Assembly: GCA_037367355.1 (NCBI GenBank)
Contig: CM074703.1
Span: 1,674,001 to 1,738,000, forward strand
DNA: 64,000 nt
Direction: 5' to 3'
DNA from: Neoscytalidium dimidiatum
Lineage: Eukaryota > Ascomycota > Dothideomycetes > Botryosphaeriales > Botryosphaeriaceae
The translations under genes were made by a program, and so were the position numbers. The stretch's first letter is position 1. Each line of letters begins with the position of its first letter. The notes under the pieces were generated by a model, which saw only the letters and a program-made list of their open reading frames with translations, had not been told where the DNA came from and ran no database searches. This document shows positions 1-12,993 of this stretch, piece by piece.

Positions 1-2001
1 CCTGTCGGCTCTCCGACTACAATTATTCGGATGCTCGCCCTTTGCAAAGTCCATCACCTTATCTCCACAATTATCCCCGCTTCTACTACTTAACCGCTAA
101 ACTAAACATAGTAAGAAATGACGCCACTTCTGTTATGGCGCCTGGGAATTGAGTCGGTTGCCGACGAATAGCGAGTTTTACCGCATAGCGCAATAATTGG
201 GAACCCGAGTGTTAGCTGTGGCCGTGCTTGAGGACATGGTTAAACGATCGTCGGCCTCTCGCGTTTCGGACTCGCGAGCGTTGATCATCGTCGGTAGTCT
301 AGAGCTAAACGATTTACAAATGCCAAAATAGTTTCACAACATCTCGGCGGACATCCACGGAGACAGTGCGTACTCGACGGTCACTCGTGAAAGAAGCGGG
401 GTGATCAAGTGATAGTATTGTGTAAGCAGGTAGCTGGAAGAGGTTAACCGGACGAGTCAGGTGACCATCTGGATTCTGAGTGTGGGCCTATGGCTTTTCC
501 CGCAGGCAGGGTCAACAATCGGAGAAGTACATTTCTCAACGACTGATATGTACAAGCTATATTGGGACCAGGTGTGATTTTTTTTTTTTTTTGGTACCAG
601 GAGGGTGGGGCGATGGAATTGACTTGGACATTCCAAATATCCATGCGATTCATAGAAAGAAATCGATCCGCTTGTTGATTATTGGAGATGCCGTTATAAA
701 TAACTACGTACGAATTACTGTAAAAACCTGCCAGTCTGCTGCTATTTGTGAAAAATCTATTGTTGACTCCAGAATTTGACAGAGACACAATTTCACATGT
801 TCAAAGGCCGCTTGCTCCGCAATTCCCTGAGTTACCGCTGATAGAGAACCTCTAATCACAATATCGCCTGGAACTGAACAGGATGAGAAATATAAAGGGG
901 AAGGCCAAAGGACTTCTATCCAACCCCGCCTCTTTCAATTTTCACGTTTATCCATCTCCTTCCTCGGCTAAATATTTCCGCTCATGGTCACAGCTCGGAG
1001 TGTAAGAGCTTAGGGGCACGAGCCACGTTACGGTTGCTTACAGGATCCAAGCATTTTGAGAGTCTTACAGTGCTAAGTTAGGGACATAAGCAGTATCATT
1101 AACAGTAATTTTCTTATTCTACGTACCAAGAAGGACTGGAACATTTTTCCAACAATATACCTCGATATGTGAAACAGGTCTTCGTAAGTCGAGAGAAGCT
1201 GTAGCGCCAGCAATGTATCTTCGACTTAGGCATATCGATAAAGGCGGCAAGACAAGCGACATCAACCTCTAAGTTTACAAGCATGCGACAAAGATAAATG
1301 CTGGAGAGCGCATAGTGATCAGGAGTTGTCGAGATGTGTCGTGTTTCTTTGGCTAGTTTTCTGTAGGCGGCTGGCTGGCGGTTGAGGGGTTGCTATTCTT
1401 TGCTCTAATGTCACTAAAGTGTTTTGAAGCAGCTTTGTCATGTTATGTCATGAATTACTCAATGAGATATAGCAGCGAAGTAGTTTGCTTCTTTGCGGTT
1501 GTTCTTTACTTTACTGTAGACAAAGACCCTCAGCTTAAGACCGCTGTGCTGGATTTACAGCTGGGTTGATGATCATCCTTGAAGCGATCCGGCATAGGCT
1601 CGACTTTTGTATGATGTGCTCAAATACATGAAATAGGCCTGTAGATCTCGAGATCGAAAAACGCAAGACATTATCAAGCTTTGATGCAGCGGGAAACTCG
1701 TTCATCGTGCATGTTTCTCGGTCGCTGAGTGGCCGGGAAAGGCGGCTTGATGTGGAGGCACGGACTTCGCCAGGTCGGGAACGAGCGGCCTGCCGCGTCC
1801 GATGCCGCTTGTCCCACGCACGTGCATTTTCCCCTCCATCACATTCGCCCAACCCCATCTTTGCTCCGTGAGGTTTCGCAAAGACGACGCAACCTCCCGC
1901 TGACCTGACATGGTACAAAAGCATGCGGACAAGCCCTCGGCGGCTTGGCCAGTCACCGACTGTAACCATCTTGAGCCGCCCCCGCGTCTCCTGCCTTGGT
2001 T
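1..2001. other. Intergenic, no supported gene
   Basis: Open frames here are short, lack recognisable domains and mostly lack good ATG or splice context. A 15-base T run lies at 578-592. The last few hundred bases are GC-richer and form the upstream region of the sphingomyelinase-like gene. Confidence 0.5.
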
Positions 2002-4133
2002 ATGGCTGCTTTGTCCTTCGCCGTCATTTCTATGGTGCATTTTGCTCTGAGCACTGCTGCTCAACAACCCTCCGCACCTGGTCTTTCTTCTTACGTCGCC
2101 TCTGCTGGCTTTCCGGCCTCGGCCTTTTCCTCCTACTACCTTCCGCCTACCGCTACCCAGGAACCCCAACCTGCGCTATACGATCCGGTTTTGAACATCA
2201 CCTTCCCGCTCAATCTGACCAATCGCGACACCATCCCCAATGAAGACCTAGATCTTATTATTTATCCAGAACCAGTTCGTAACCTCTCATCCGGTGCTAC
2301 AAACTCACTATTTGATGCCATCTTCGCGAACATTTCAGCTATCATTGGGAGCAATAGCACCGTCAGCAATTGTTCCAGATGTATTGCAGCTTTGGAGGCA
2401 GCCAAGCCAGCTGCCTTGTACGCACCGTCCAGTGTTCCTGATGCCATGGTCGAGCTTTGCAAGAAGTATCAGCTCCACTCAAACAGCACATGTGAGGAGG
2501 ATTTTGCCGCCCATACCTTTGGCTCCATCTGGACCCAGATCTTGAGATTTGCAGACCTGAGTGGATCTGACGGTCGGTACATATGCAATTCTTTGAGTAG
2601 CACTTTCTGCCCCAAGCAGACTACAAGGCCATTCGATGCCGCGTCGTTATTCCCGAAACTAAAGCCAGAAAACGCCATGGCACCGAAGGCCAGCGGTAAG
2701 CGCGTCAAAGTTCTCCACATGTCCGACTTTCATCTCGATCCCCGCTATTCCGCCGCCTCGGAGGCAAACTGTTCCTCAAGCATGTGCTGTCGAACGAATG
2801 TAGAAAATGCTCTGCTGGGCGCTGTCCAGATTTCCCTTCCAGCTCCTCTCTACGGAGCATACAAGTGCGACACGCCATACGATCTCGGCCTCGCGGCACT
2901 ACAATCTGTTGGACCACTCACGGGCACCAGCAAAGATGAGCCGTTGGCTTGGACGGTCTACACTGGAGACCTTGTCTCGCACGATCCGCAGAGCCAGCTC
3001 TCCCGCGCCTACACCGAGTACGCCGAAACCAGCATCTACGGCATGTTCAAGAAATACATCACTGGCCCTGTTTTCGCAGCCCTCGGCAACCATGACAGCA
3101 ACCCGGAAGCCATCGACTCTCCCCACAACCTTCCCGGGCCCCTCGGAGAGCAGCAATCTTGGAATTACGACCACGTTGCCGGCCTCTGGCAGCACGAGGG
3201 CTGGATCAGCCCCTCCGAAGCAGCACAAGCCCGCACGCACTACGGCGCGTACAGCATCAAGAATCATTACGGCCTGCGCATCATCACCTTCAACACAGAC
3301 TTCTGGTACAAGTCCAATTTCCTCAACTATATCAACACGACCGACCCAGACAACTCTGGTATCTTCAAGTGGATGATCGCCGAGCTGCAAGCCGCCGAAG
3401 ACGCCGGCGAGCGCGTTTGGATAGTCGGCCACGTGCTCTCCGGCTGGGACGGCACGAACCCGCTGCCCAACCCGACGGACCTCTTCTACCAGATCGTCGA
3501 CCGCTACAGCCCGCATGTCATCGCGAACGTCTTCTTTGGGCACACCCACGAGGACCAGGTCATGATCTACTACGCCAACAACGGCACCGTGCGTGACGCG
3601 GCGAACGCGCTCACCCCTGGCTGGATCGGCCCGTCCGTCACGCCGTTGACGAACCTGAACTCCGGGTTCCGCCTGTACGAGGTTGACACCGGGTCCTTCG
3701 ATATTGTGGATGCGTGGACGTTCGTGGCGAATGTGTCGGCCTTCCCTGAACTTAGTGGCACGGGCCCGACCTACAGTTTGGAGTACTCGACTCGTGAGAC
3801 GTACGGTCCAGCAGCGGAATGGCCGGCGGAGGCCCCGCTTAATGCGACATTCTGGCACCGTGTAACGGAGGCGATGGAATCAAATCACACGCTTGTGAGC
3901 GTGTTCAACACGCTTCAAGGTAAGAGCAGCGTGATGAGCCCGAATTGTACGAATGATGCGTGTGCGAAGGCAAAGGTTTGTTATATTAGGAGTGGGAGCG
4001 TGGCATTGGGAAGCCAGTGTGCACAGGGGTAAGTTTGGTTCTTTTCGTGATATTTTCGGTCTTGATATTACTGTTGCTGACTTGGTTTTTTAGGTACGGT
4101 TCTGTGCAAAGTTCTTTTAGTCCGTCTTCTTGA
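2002..4133 (+). CDS. Acid sphingomyelinase-like phosphodiesterase, secreted
   Basis: Two exons, 2002-4028 and 4094-4133, with a 65-bp GTAAGT...TTTTAG intron; about 688 residues. I start at the ATG at 2002, which begins a hydrophobic signal peptide (MAALSFAVISMVHFALS); the frame is open a little further upstream without an ATG. Residues of about 110-205 form a cysteine-rich saposin B-like segment. The metallophosphoesterase domain follows from about 235, with metal-binding motifs DFHLD, GDLVSHD, GNHD, GHVLSGWD and GHTHED in the expected order. There are many N-glycosylation sequons. Family knowledge: such enzymes hydrolyse sphingomyelin-type phosphodiesters outside the cell or in the vacuole; the true substrate of fungal members is often unknown. 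Unspliced, the frame would stop right after CAQG; splicing adds a serine-rich tail. Confidence 0.9.
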
Positions 4134-4611
4134 CTTATGCAACCCACTGCCAGTACTTCGCCAGCTGAGCAACATCGTGCCATAAGAGTCAGACCTTAAC
4201 CCCAAGAAAACTCTGTAGCATATTGGCTTTCAATATATACGGTTCATGGAACGTGCATAATAAATGATAAGTCCGATTGCCTTCACATTACTAACAAATC
4301 GGAATTGATGTCATGCAGCTATTTTTCGGCCGAACGCGACAGGGGTGGAAATGGTGGCTGCTGCAATTGATTGGCTAGAGCGCACGTGAGTAGCTTTGAC
4401 AGCTGCCCGACTTTCGCGCAGCTGCGCGAAAGTCATTCTTCAGCTGCACACTAGATAAGGGGCGCGAGCCACGTCCCTTTCCCTTTGTTCATATCCTCTT
4501 CCTCGTCCACAGTCAAAAATATCGATCTTACAACAATTTTCCGCCTTCAAAGACCGGGGCCATAGTCCTTTTTTCAGCGCTTTCCTTGAAATTCGGCGAT
4601 CTTTGCCTAGA
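4134..4611. other. Intergenic with perfect 26-bp palindrome
   Basis: No gene is seen. The stretch contains the 3' region of the sphingomyelinase gene and the promoter of the zinc-finger gene. A perfect palindrome lies at 4409-4434 (listed separately) and a CACGTG E-box-like site at about 4383-4388. Confidence 0.5.
4409..4434. repeat. Perfect 26-bp palindrome upstream of zinc-finger gene
   Basis: The half-site GACTTTCGCGCAG is followed immediately by its exact reverse complement, with no spacer. It lies about 180 bp upstream of the zinc-finger start at 4612. It could be a binding site for a dimeric regulator or a cruciform-forming sequence; I cannot tell which. Confidence 0.7.
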
Positions 4612-7600
4612 ATGGAGAGACAACTCTGGGCTTGTCAATGTTCTCCGCGTGTCCTACGCCGACAGCCACGAAAAGACTATCGAGAAGCCAGGAATACGAA
4701 AAGGGAAAGAAGGCCGTTGCAGCAGGAGAAGAAGATCATCGTAAAGCCAAATGCGCCCTCCCGTCTTCAGGAACGCGATGCTGCAATACCATCAGAACGG
4801 GCGCCCGGAAACCCTTCTTCCTCGGCCTTTGAAATCTCAGACGCGAGCAACACACAACCCCAGCGAACATTCGCTTGCCCGTATCACAAGATGCTCCAAA
4901 CAGAATCTCGGCCAAGCGCTTGGCTCGGTTCTTCGTGCACTCTTGGCTTCAAGTCATGCAGGGAACTGAAGTATGTATCAATCCTCTTGTTTCTATGGCT
5001 GGCCCTTTCATGCACTAGTAGCTTAATACCATCTAGACACCATCTTCACAAAAACCATCCCTGGCCAGAGGACAAATGGTCCCACCGCTTTTCCACGACG
5101 TTCAAGGATCCACAGGAACTGGCAAATGATCTTGTGAGTGAAAATACGTGCTCTCCAGCCTTGAAAGCGAAGAATGGTCCGCGACAAACAGGATTTTTGA
5201 CCGAAATACCACGGACAATGTCAGAAGAGGAAGAATGGAGAGAAATATGGAGGACTGTATTTCCAGAGGAAATATTTCGAGAAATCCCTTCCCCATGTAA
5301 GCGTCTCATTGTATATACCTGCATTGTAACCGCAACCAAAGCTTAGCTGACCTACCCCAATAGACATAGACGATCTTACGCCTCGTCCGAACCCAAATAT
5401 CTCCGATGAGTTTCTTGCAGGAGTAGGAGGAGCCATGGATACAAATGAGCTCAGCCTTCTTCCTGGTGACGCAGATTTTGCATTTGGCGATATCAATGAT
5501 ATTGTTTGGCCAATCCCATATTCTACACCAGTGGCTTGGTACAGAACGGACGCTAGGTGCCTACTCGGGATTACCCAAGACCAACGTTGGGACTCGTATT
5601 GGAAAGGTAAACCTTCCGATTCGTCTGCAGACTTCTGTGAGTCTGGATACGGTTCGTACGTATATGAGATGTCAGAGGCCCAGCGCGGGGAGACGCGACC
5701 ACCATTACTGGAAAGCGCTGAGCCTGCCTGTTCTCCCAGCAGAGAGCATGATTCGGATCCGCAGAGCGGACCTAGCAAACAACAAAACTCAGGATCTAAT
5801 ACCTCGGCATGCGTTACGGAGCCATCCGTTAAGGCGGACCCGACAACTTCGTTAGACTTGTCTATGCCCGTCCTTGAGCCAGAACTTCTTTACGCCTATG
5901 ACGACGAAAATCGTGCGAATAGCATAGGGCCGGAGATTTTGCCACAGTCCAAGCCTGTTGGTACAGCTTCGTCTAGATCCGGCTCCATGGATCCCCCCCA
6001 GTCCAATGCTTCTTATACACAATCATCCCAAGCATTGTGTGACTTGAAAACACGTATCAACAGTAATACAAGTTCAGAACAAGGTTCATTTGAGGCCTCC
6101 GATAGAACCACTCAGTTTGATTTAGTAGGCCCGTTACTTGCCTCAAACACACGTTCGCTCATCGATCTCATCATCATGGACTCCAAACGACTGCTCGGCG
6201 TTGGTTCCTCATCAACAACTAGCTTAAGTGAGGATTTCAGCTTTGGTGAAGAGTCTGAAAGTAACAGCTCTATTGCTACTGGAACCGGTTGGAGCCTGTC
6301 GTCATCAAGCCATCCTGGGCGCAGTCACACGTCAGGTGGCTCTTCAAGAGCCACAGGCTGCACGAGAGGCACCAGATCCCAGAATTCAAAGGCTTGTGGA
6401 AATGAAAGAGTATCAGACTCGGCCAGAAAGCGACAGCGACCGGAAGAAGAAAGTTCAGATGAAAGAGACGGTGATGGGAGTAGGAAAAGGCGCCGGAAGC
6501 AAGGAAATAATGGTGGCAATGACGGTGGTGACAAGAGGAGGCTTGCTTGCCCGTACCAGAAGAGATACCCCATGACTCCTCCTACATCATCAAGTTGTCT
6601 TTATCCAGGGTTTGAAAATGTTTCGAGGTTGAAGTACGTTCAGCTAAGATCCCTCACTCTACGATCCCCCACTGGTCTAATATCCGATCAAACATGCTGA
6701 CGCACTTCGGGAACAGAGAGCACTTGTTACGACGGCACACAGCTACGAAGCCTCAGTGCACACGATGCTTCCAAACGTTTGCAACGAGCAGGGATTTAAC
6801 TGAACACTTGATTACTCCAGAAGGAGATAGTAGATGTCCGGGACATGGCGAACAAGAGGCGCTTCTTCTTACACCGGTGCAAATAGAGGAACTAAAGCCG
6901 AAGTCTGCGCGCGTTTCTGAAGAGGAGAAGTGGAGGACAGTGTACTCCATCATATTCAAAGGAGATGATGAGGCATTAGCCAATATACCATCACCCTGTA
7001 AGACTTACCGGACGATTATGACCTGACGAAACTAACTTGAAACCAGACTGCGAGGAGACTCCGTCTCCGACACTCGAGGCCGCACATCAGGAGCGCCTCA
7101 TACAAGCTGTTGTCCAAGTTGTCGTTGATCGCATCACTTCAGCCATGCCGCTGATAGAAGAACATTTTCGAAGTCAGCTTCCGGACATAATTCGGAGTTG
7201 TCAAAGAGAGTTGGCGGTTGGGCTTGCCTCGACTGCAGGCTCAACAGCAGACCAGCCTCGGGACAGTGGTGCAAAATCGCCCTGCCTAGACCATGCAAAT
7301 CCCAGCAATCTTCAGCATCAAAGAAATACCTTTGAACCGCCTCAAGATTTCGCCGCAATCTTCACGCCTGCTCCAGACGTCGATCCGAACAGCCTACCTG
7401 CTCCGTTCCAAACGCCAACGATAAGGAATTCAATCATTCCGCAGCATTCTACACCTACTCCGCACCCGTCGCAGGCATCGGATAACTACAGGCTGGATCA
7501 TTTCCTGGGAGCAAACCCTCTCCAAAATATGTCGGCGCCAGCGCAACAGACTTTGCAAAGCCCTGGTGTAGATGCATTCCTCGACTGTGACCTGGACTCC

Positions 7601-8035
7601 GGGATTGGCACCCAGGCTTGGAACCAAATAATCGATGAAGCCGCCTTTGAAGAACATCCATGCCTTTTCAGCAAGAAAGCCGGACAACAGCAAACTAGCA
7701 CGGACAATGCAAGCATTGCGAAGTTTCTTGGTTACGAAAATGGACACCCCCAAGATTCCACACATCAAAGCTTGGAAGGGCTGCTTATATCTCTGTCATC
7801 TGTTGATGCTAGCAACGGACATGGCCATAATGTGTATCACGGCCTCATCGGGAGGGACAACTTCTCTCACGCACCTATGGCGGAGAACCCGGTTCCGCTT
7901 TTTGGTCAATGTACAGATCGGGAACCGTCGAACTACGAGTCACAGGGGCAATCGGAGAAAGGGGAGAGCAACATCTTTGGGCGAACTGGTCTGAACTGCG
8001 GCTACAACTCACTCGATATTCCTAGCCCTGACTGA
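4612..8035 (+). CDS. Fungal C2H2-type protein with duplicated module
   Basis: Five exons: 4612-4970, 5037-5296, 5364-6633, 6717-6997, 7047-8035, totalling 1053 codons. Two copies of a fungal zinc-finger module are present. Copy 1 (about residues 86-200) runs from FACPYHK through KHHLHKNHPWPEDKW to IPSPY. Copy 2 (about 600-725) runs from LACPYQKRYP through EHLLRRHTATKPQCTRC to IPSPY. Copy 2 has the normal Cys/His set; copy 1 has lost the central C-x-x-C pair. Both copies end in an EEE-W...IPSPY tail. Introns sit at the same places in both: phase 2 after the LK of the first half, phase 1 inside IPSPY. A nuclear role is inferred from basic stretches such as RKRRRK near residue 580. The C-terminal 320 residues are unrecognised. 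Because exon 3 joins both modules without a stop, I treat this as one gene. Confidence 0.8.
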
Positions 8036-9850
8036 GCGTTAGAATTCGTTTTCTTACCCTTGTAGATGACAGGCCTTTTCTTAAGTGGCGAACCGGACGG
8101 TCCACTTGTACCTCCCGCGAGCAGAACTCTAGCCATATTTCCGGGTTAAAAGCGGGCGCAAAGGAGTGCGAAGTAAGGCGGGAAATCTTTCCAAGAGAAA
8201 AGATGGAGACCAGCGGCCTACAAAATGGCAAGTGGGAGCCAATCTTGAAGCAACAGGTAGCACCAGCTGCAAGGACGCGAATCGTGGGTTCCGGGGATGT
8301 CGGGTCATGTCATGAGTGGTGGATTTGAAGATGTGACGCAGAGTTTCTGTGGATGGCCGCAGCGGTCTCCAGACCATAGCTCTTCAGAAAATACTTCATC
8401 GCTTCAGATTTTGGAATTGTCGCATATGGCGGCAATGATGAGCTGGAAGATGCAGGACTGACTCGAAGACGTCGAATCCCCGGCGATAGCGAGGCTGCCA
8501 AGCAACCTAACAAAGTATCCCATGCAGACTACGGAAGACGGTAAAATCCGTCTTCCAAGTTTCAGCTCAGGAGAGGCATATATATACAGCGCGCAATGGC
8601 TCTCTACAGATAACGGAAGGTCATTCAATGCTTCATAAATTTTCCATCATTCCGTGGCGCTGTGGTGCTGTGGAACCATGTATCCCTCCCTAATATTGAC
8701 AGTGATTTAATTGCGGTAAGTTAGAAGATTCACATACTTCTCTGTGAAATTACCTGGCCTACCATATATTCTTGAAAGATGTCTTTTCCATAGGAACACG
8801 TAAGAACAAAACCGGCATTTGTTGACTTGACGGTATATATTTAGAAGTGCTCGCAGCCCCGCATTTTCGCCCCGCGCCGTGCCGCACCCAATTCCGAAGC
8901 CGATTCAACGGTCCATCCCAACACCAAAGTACATTACAATGTCATTCGTTATGACGTTATCAAATGCATCACCGGTGAGGCCCTACGGTGGAGGCTTGTA
9001 CGTTTGTGCCCAAGTTCCTCGAGTCCTCATATCTCATGTCGTGCAGTGGTAGGCAACAGCATTTCCGTCCTCGACCTCAACATCATTCGCTCGCGAAGTT
9101 GAGTGAGTAGCAGCACGCAGCCTGCACCGCCAGGCTGGCGGAAGGAATCGGTACGAAAGTCATTCAGTGATAGGTCAGCGCTGCAACGCAATTCCCTGTC
9201 TTCTCACGTGTCAAGCTTACCAGCATCCGAGAAGCATGCACGAGTGCTGCATAGACTTCGGCAGGGCTCCACTCAGGTCCTGATTCCGCCTGAATCCCCA
9301 AGGCTGAGCTAGGCGGAGTGACACAAACACCCGAGCACTGCACTGCTACGTTGTCTGCTCCGATTCATCACCCACCGTTTGACATGTATCGCTTCTGAGG
9401 TGCCTGGCGAATGGCGTGGGGCACTCAAGGAGGGCGCAAAGAAGGCGGACGGACCGTCTCACACATGAGCAATCCGAGGTTCTGGATATGGCTGTCGACC
9501 ACTTGCAGAGGGTGTGCAGATGACCCGTCCAGAAGTGGCTTAACGGTCGAGGGCATGATTGGAAGCTTCATTCGTCTGAGTTACACCACCTTTCACCTGT
9601 TTGATCCGCTTCATAGCCTCACGGAGAGACGGCAAAAGTCGGTCAACAGTCATATTTTAACATTTTACTAAATGATGAGAGCAGCTGAGAGGCCACCTGG
9701 CGTCGATACCTCATCGCCCTACTCAAGGGTTTCAAGTGCGTTTAGTCTGCTAGGCTAACACCGAGACCAACTATCTCTTGGAGCCGACCAGCATTGCTTC
9801 TGCCTCGCCTTCACCGGTGATCGCTCGTTCAAGCCGCTTCAGTCAACGCC
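8036..9850. other. Intergenic, no supported gene
   Basis: Small open frames occur on both strands but none has a domain, a credible start and splice support. An inverted repeat with 9-bp arms lies at 8533-8556. The rest is unremarkable. Confidence 0.5.
8533..8556. repeat. Inverted repeat, 9-bp arms, 6-bp centre
   Basis: GGAAGACGG is followed after TAAAAT by CCGTCTTCC, a perfect inverted repeat in noncoding DNA about 500 bp downstream of the zinc-finger gene. Confidence 0.6.
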
Positions 9851-10520
9851 ATGAGCCATTCTTACAGAAGGCCCGATGATTCTTACCAGGAGGACCCGAA
9901 CCAGCAGCGTCAAAGGCATGACTCCGGGATTGGCGTAAGCTCACTGTCAGAAAAGCAGCGAGACAACCGCTAATTGAGTTCAGTATGGGGTCGACTATAC
10001 TGACCGCTCAAATGTGAAACCTAAGCCACCTCTGAAGCCTGTGAATACATTTCCCGACCGGTTAGTAGTCGCACTCGTGCTAACATACTAATGTAGTGGC
10101 CTCAACAACCTCCGAGCAATAACGACCAAGCAAGCTCTCAGGCAACAGTACCACGGAGCTACACAAACACCAGTGCTCTTGGCGGTCCGACCGACTATAG
10201 CATGCCCTCTTCTGCTACTCAAGACTCCTCGCCGGAAACTTCGCCGCAAAAGTTCAACACCAACAGACATGGTTACGTTGCTCAGGGAGAAGGCCACACT
10301 CCAATTGGGTATCGGCAGGAGAGAGTCAGTACAAACATGACAACAGCCGTGGCACAGAATCAGCCGGCGCAAAGTTCAGGTTGGACATGGAGCGAACCGC
10401 ACGGTAAATGGTACAGGATTGATTGCTCATCTGGTCAGTAACATATTACTTCTGCTATTCAATGACTAACGCCAATAAGGAACCCCGAGGTATATATTCT
10501 CTGATGGCACTTGGATTTGA
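9851..10520 (+). CDS. Small uncharacterised fungal protein
   Basis: Modelled as four exons: 9851-9934, 9984-10060, 10117-10433, 10480-10520, giving 173 codons including stop. The start is ATG (MSHSYRRPDDSYQEDP). The protein is rich in Ser, Gln, Pro and Asn, so probably disordered, and ends in an aromatic block (GWTWSEPHGKWYRID, then a short exon encoding PRYIFSDGTWI). That aromatic tail resembles those seen at the end of many small fungal proteins, but I cannot name the family. Intron 2 is the weak point. The 10116 acceptor gives a 56-bp intron and keeps frame; a nearer AG at 10096 would need a 32-bp intron with a donor at 10065. No function is assigned. Confidence 0.6.
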
Positions 10521-11525
10521 AACCTATTCTCTTCCGAAACAACAGAAATATAACCTGTTAAATTGTGATATCTTAAGTCATGATTCTTGAACGTCTAGCA
10601 TACAACGGTGCTAAGCTCGATATGGGTTCCTTTGGTTTTCCTAATTTCTTTTTCATCCGCTCCATTGCTTTTTGAAAAAAAAAAAAAAAAGGGCAAAAGC
10701 GAGGCGTACCTATACTCTGAGAAAGAATGGGGCGAAAAATACCCTGTTGCTCGTTGATCATATCCTAAGAGAGTGGGAAATTACCAGCCTCGTGCCTGCA
10801 TGCAACTATGCAGATGTCATTCTTTACTTTTCCTGATAAGAGCGAAAATCAGGCGCTCGTGTAGCCTCACTTGCATTGCGAATACGCAAGGTAAAGATAT
10901 TTTTGCAATGCCTTACTTGAGACGAGGCGGGAAACTCACGCCATTCACCGAGAAACCGAGTGGTCACCTGCCTTAAGTGTGGGAAAAGTCTCACTTGCCG
11001 ATCCGCGGCTTGCCTAGCACGGTCGGGAATTCGAGCAATCCGGAATCTTTGAAATCAAGGGACCCCCGCAGGTTACTGTAGGGTCGGCTCGGGGCGCCTG
11101 CATAAGCCTCGTACCACATGCCCCTGTCGCTACCAATAAACGATAAAAGAGCAAGCCTCGCTCACATTTCAAACGGACTCACCCGTCCGCAGCCTTCCCA
11201 CACCTCCTCCAGCTGACGGGCTGTCAGAATCGCTTGGCCATGCGCATACGTGGAGGCTACTATTCCCATACCATCGATGACCTTGACAACAAGTGCGGCT
11301 GAAATTAAAGAGCAAATTATCGCTTTCAGCGTTCCACCAAGCTGCAATTTCTCATTTCCTCTGCAAGGTGTGCAAAGTTAATGCACCATTCCTTATTGGA
11401 GGACGGCTGCATTTTCTGTTGTGCTGCCGTGGCGACCGGAATGAGAGCTCTCTCAGCCTTGTGCTTGGCTGATTTCTAGGTTTGCTGGCCCCTATTGCGA
11501 GGCATCAGCTTTGCCCAACTGACCC
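10521..11525. other. Intergenic, A16 run, no supported gene
   Basis: An A16 run lies at 10675-10690. Short open frames on both strands show no domain. Nothing else stands out. Confidence 0.5.
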
Positions 11526-12993
11526 ATGCATCTAGGACAACACATCGAACACCCCAGGCCTCTAGCACCACCTGGCGCCGTTAGAGGGCCTCCGTTACTG
11601 TCGGGCACCAAGAAAGAGGTCGTGATCAACATGGATTCAGTGTCTGAGGCGAAGCTGGACGATTCCTCTACCATAATATCAGATGCGGTAACACCCCGAA
11701 CGGGATCGAGTGACGGTAAATACCCTCAGCGAAAATCCGCGAAACTCGATCGAGAATACTGATTTTTGCCCAGATCAGGATCGAACCGAGCAAATGGGAT
11801 CGGCAGATCGTCAATCGTGGACCACCATATTGTCACGGATCGTGCACTTTTGGTCGGAACCAGATCCCGACGGTCGGTTTGCCAACCTCAAAGTTAAACC
11901 GAGTGAGACCATGCATGCGCACTTATATCGAAGATAGTAAGATGCTAACCGGATCTAGTTGCCGCTTACCCGGAAGGATATCCTCAATACGCGGCATTCA
12001 TCGACACCGACTCGAACTTCCAGATCTTCCGCCGTTTCGGAGTCCTCAGAAACCGAGTGATACTCCATCGGCAGTTCGAGCTAGCACAATTGGAGAAAAG
12101 ATTGGAAGAGCTGGATGAGGCCGATGAAAATTCGCATGATCCGAGGCATCGGTATCGGCTTGCATCTATAAAGTACGACAATGAGCAGAACGACTCCGAG
12201 AGGAAAGAGCTCATTGACACGATCGATGAGAAACTAGAGCATTACGGTGCGTGCCCATACTATTAACCATCTCGGGATGCCTAGTTTTAACCTTAAATTT
12301 TCCTAAAAAGATGCACTACTCGGTCGGGAGCGCGAATCCGCAGCAATGGACAGGCCTACCAGCCGAAACCATCAAAATTTGGTGAATTATGTTAATAATA
12401 AGAGGTCTATCGCCAAGGAGGAAGTTGAGCTCCTGAACCGCATTGATGATTTCGTGGTTGTCGGAAAGGAACAGGACTCGCCGTTCCATGTGATGCTGGA
12501 AAATTTTCTGCACAAATATTCCCCAACGTGGATCCAAGTGAGTTTCCTGAGAATCAGAAATATTCAATTATCCCTAATCATTCTCCATAGCCTGCGTTTG
12601 TGTCAAGAATGCAACGAGATAAAGCAAGAGGCTCCGAAGATGCTGGAATCGAGCTATTCTCCAAGGCACGAGTTAACGTCCTAATCCGTGCGACCGTCAC
12701 AATCATCACAGTCGCCTTGTTGATGATTCCTGTCTGCGTTTTGTTCAAGATGAACTTCTCGGATAAAATCAAAGTCACTTTCGTGCTCGTTTTTGTCTTC
12801 GTCTTCCCAGTGGCCATCTCTCTTTTTGCACGGCCGAGAAACCATGAACTCTTTGCCGGAACTGCTGCGTAAGCATCATATCATCGCGAAAGCATTAATG
12901 CTCTTCTGATTTTATTTTTCATGCAGGTATACTGCCGTCCTTGTCGTCTTCCTCACCAACTTTTCCGGAAATCCAGACGGGACCAAGAGCTAA
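11526..12993 (+). CDS. DUF6594 family membrane protein
   Basis: Six exons: 11526-11715, 11774-11902, 11959-12246, 12311-12537, 12591-12868, 12927-12993, summing to 393 codons. After an unstructured N-terminus of about 100 residues comes the DUF6594 signature: YPEGYPQYAAFIDTD, FQIFRRFGVLRNRVIL, then a coiled-coil-like QLEKRLEELDEADE. The C-terminal third has the hydrophobic hairpin typical of the family (around VALLMIPVCVLFKM and VTFVLVFVFVFPVAISLFA). It is followed by ARPRNHELFAGTAAYTAVLVVF. Family knowledge: DUF6594 proteins are common in filamentous ascomycetes, with cytosolic helical regions and C-terminal membrane segments; their molecular role is unknown. An internal ATG at 11631 is an alternative start. 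Confidence 0.88.

Noticed and set aside
2899..3858. 319-codon minus-strand frame
   Set aside because: Antisense of the sphingomyelinase-like catalytic domain.
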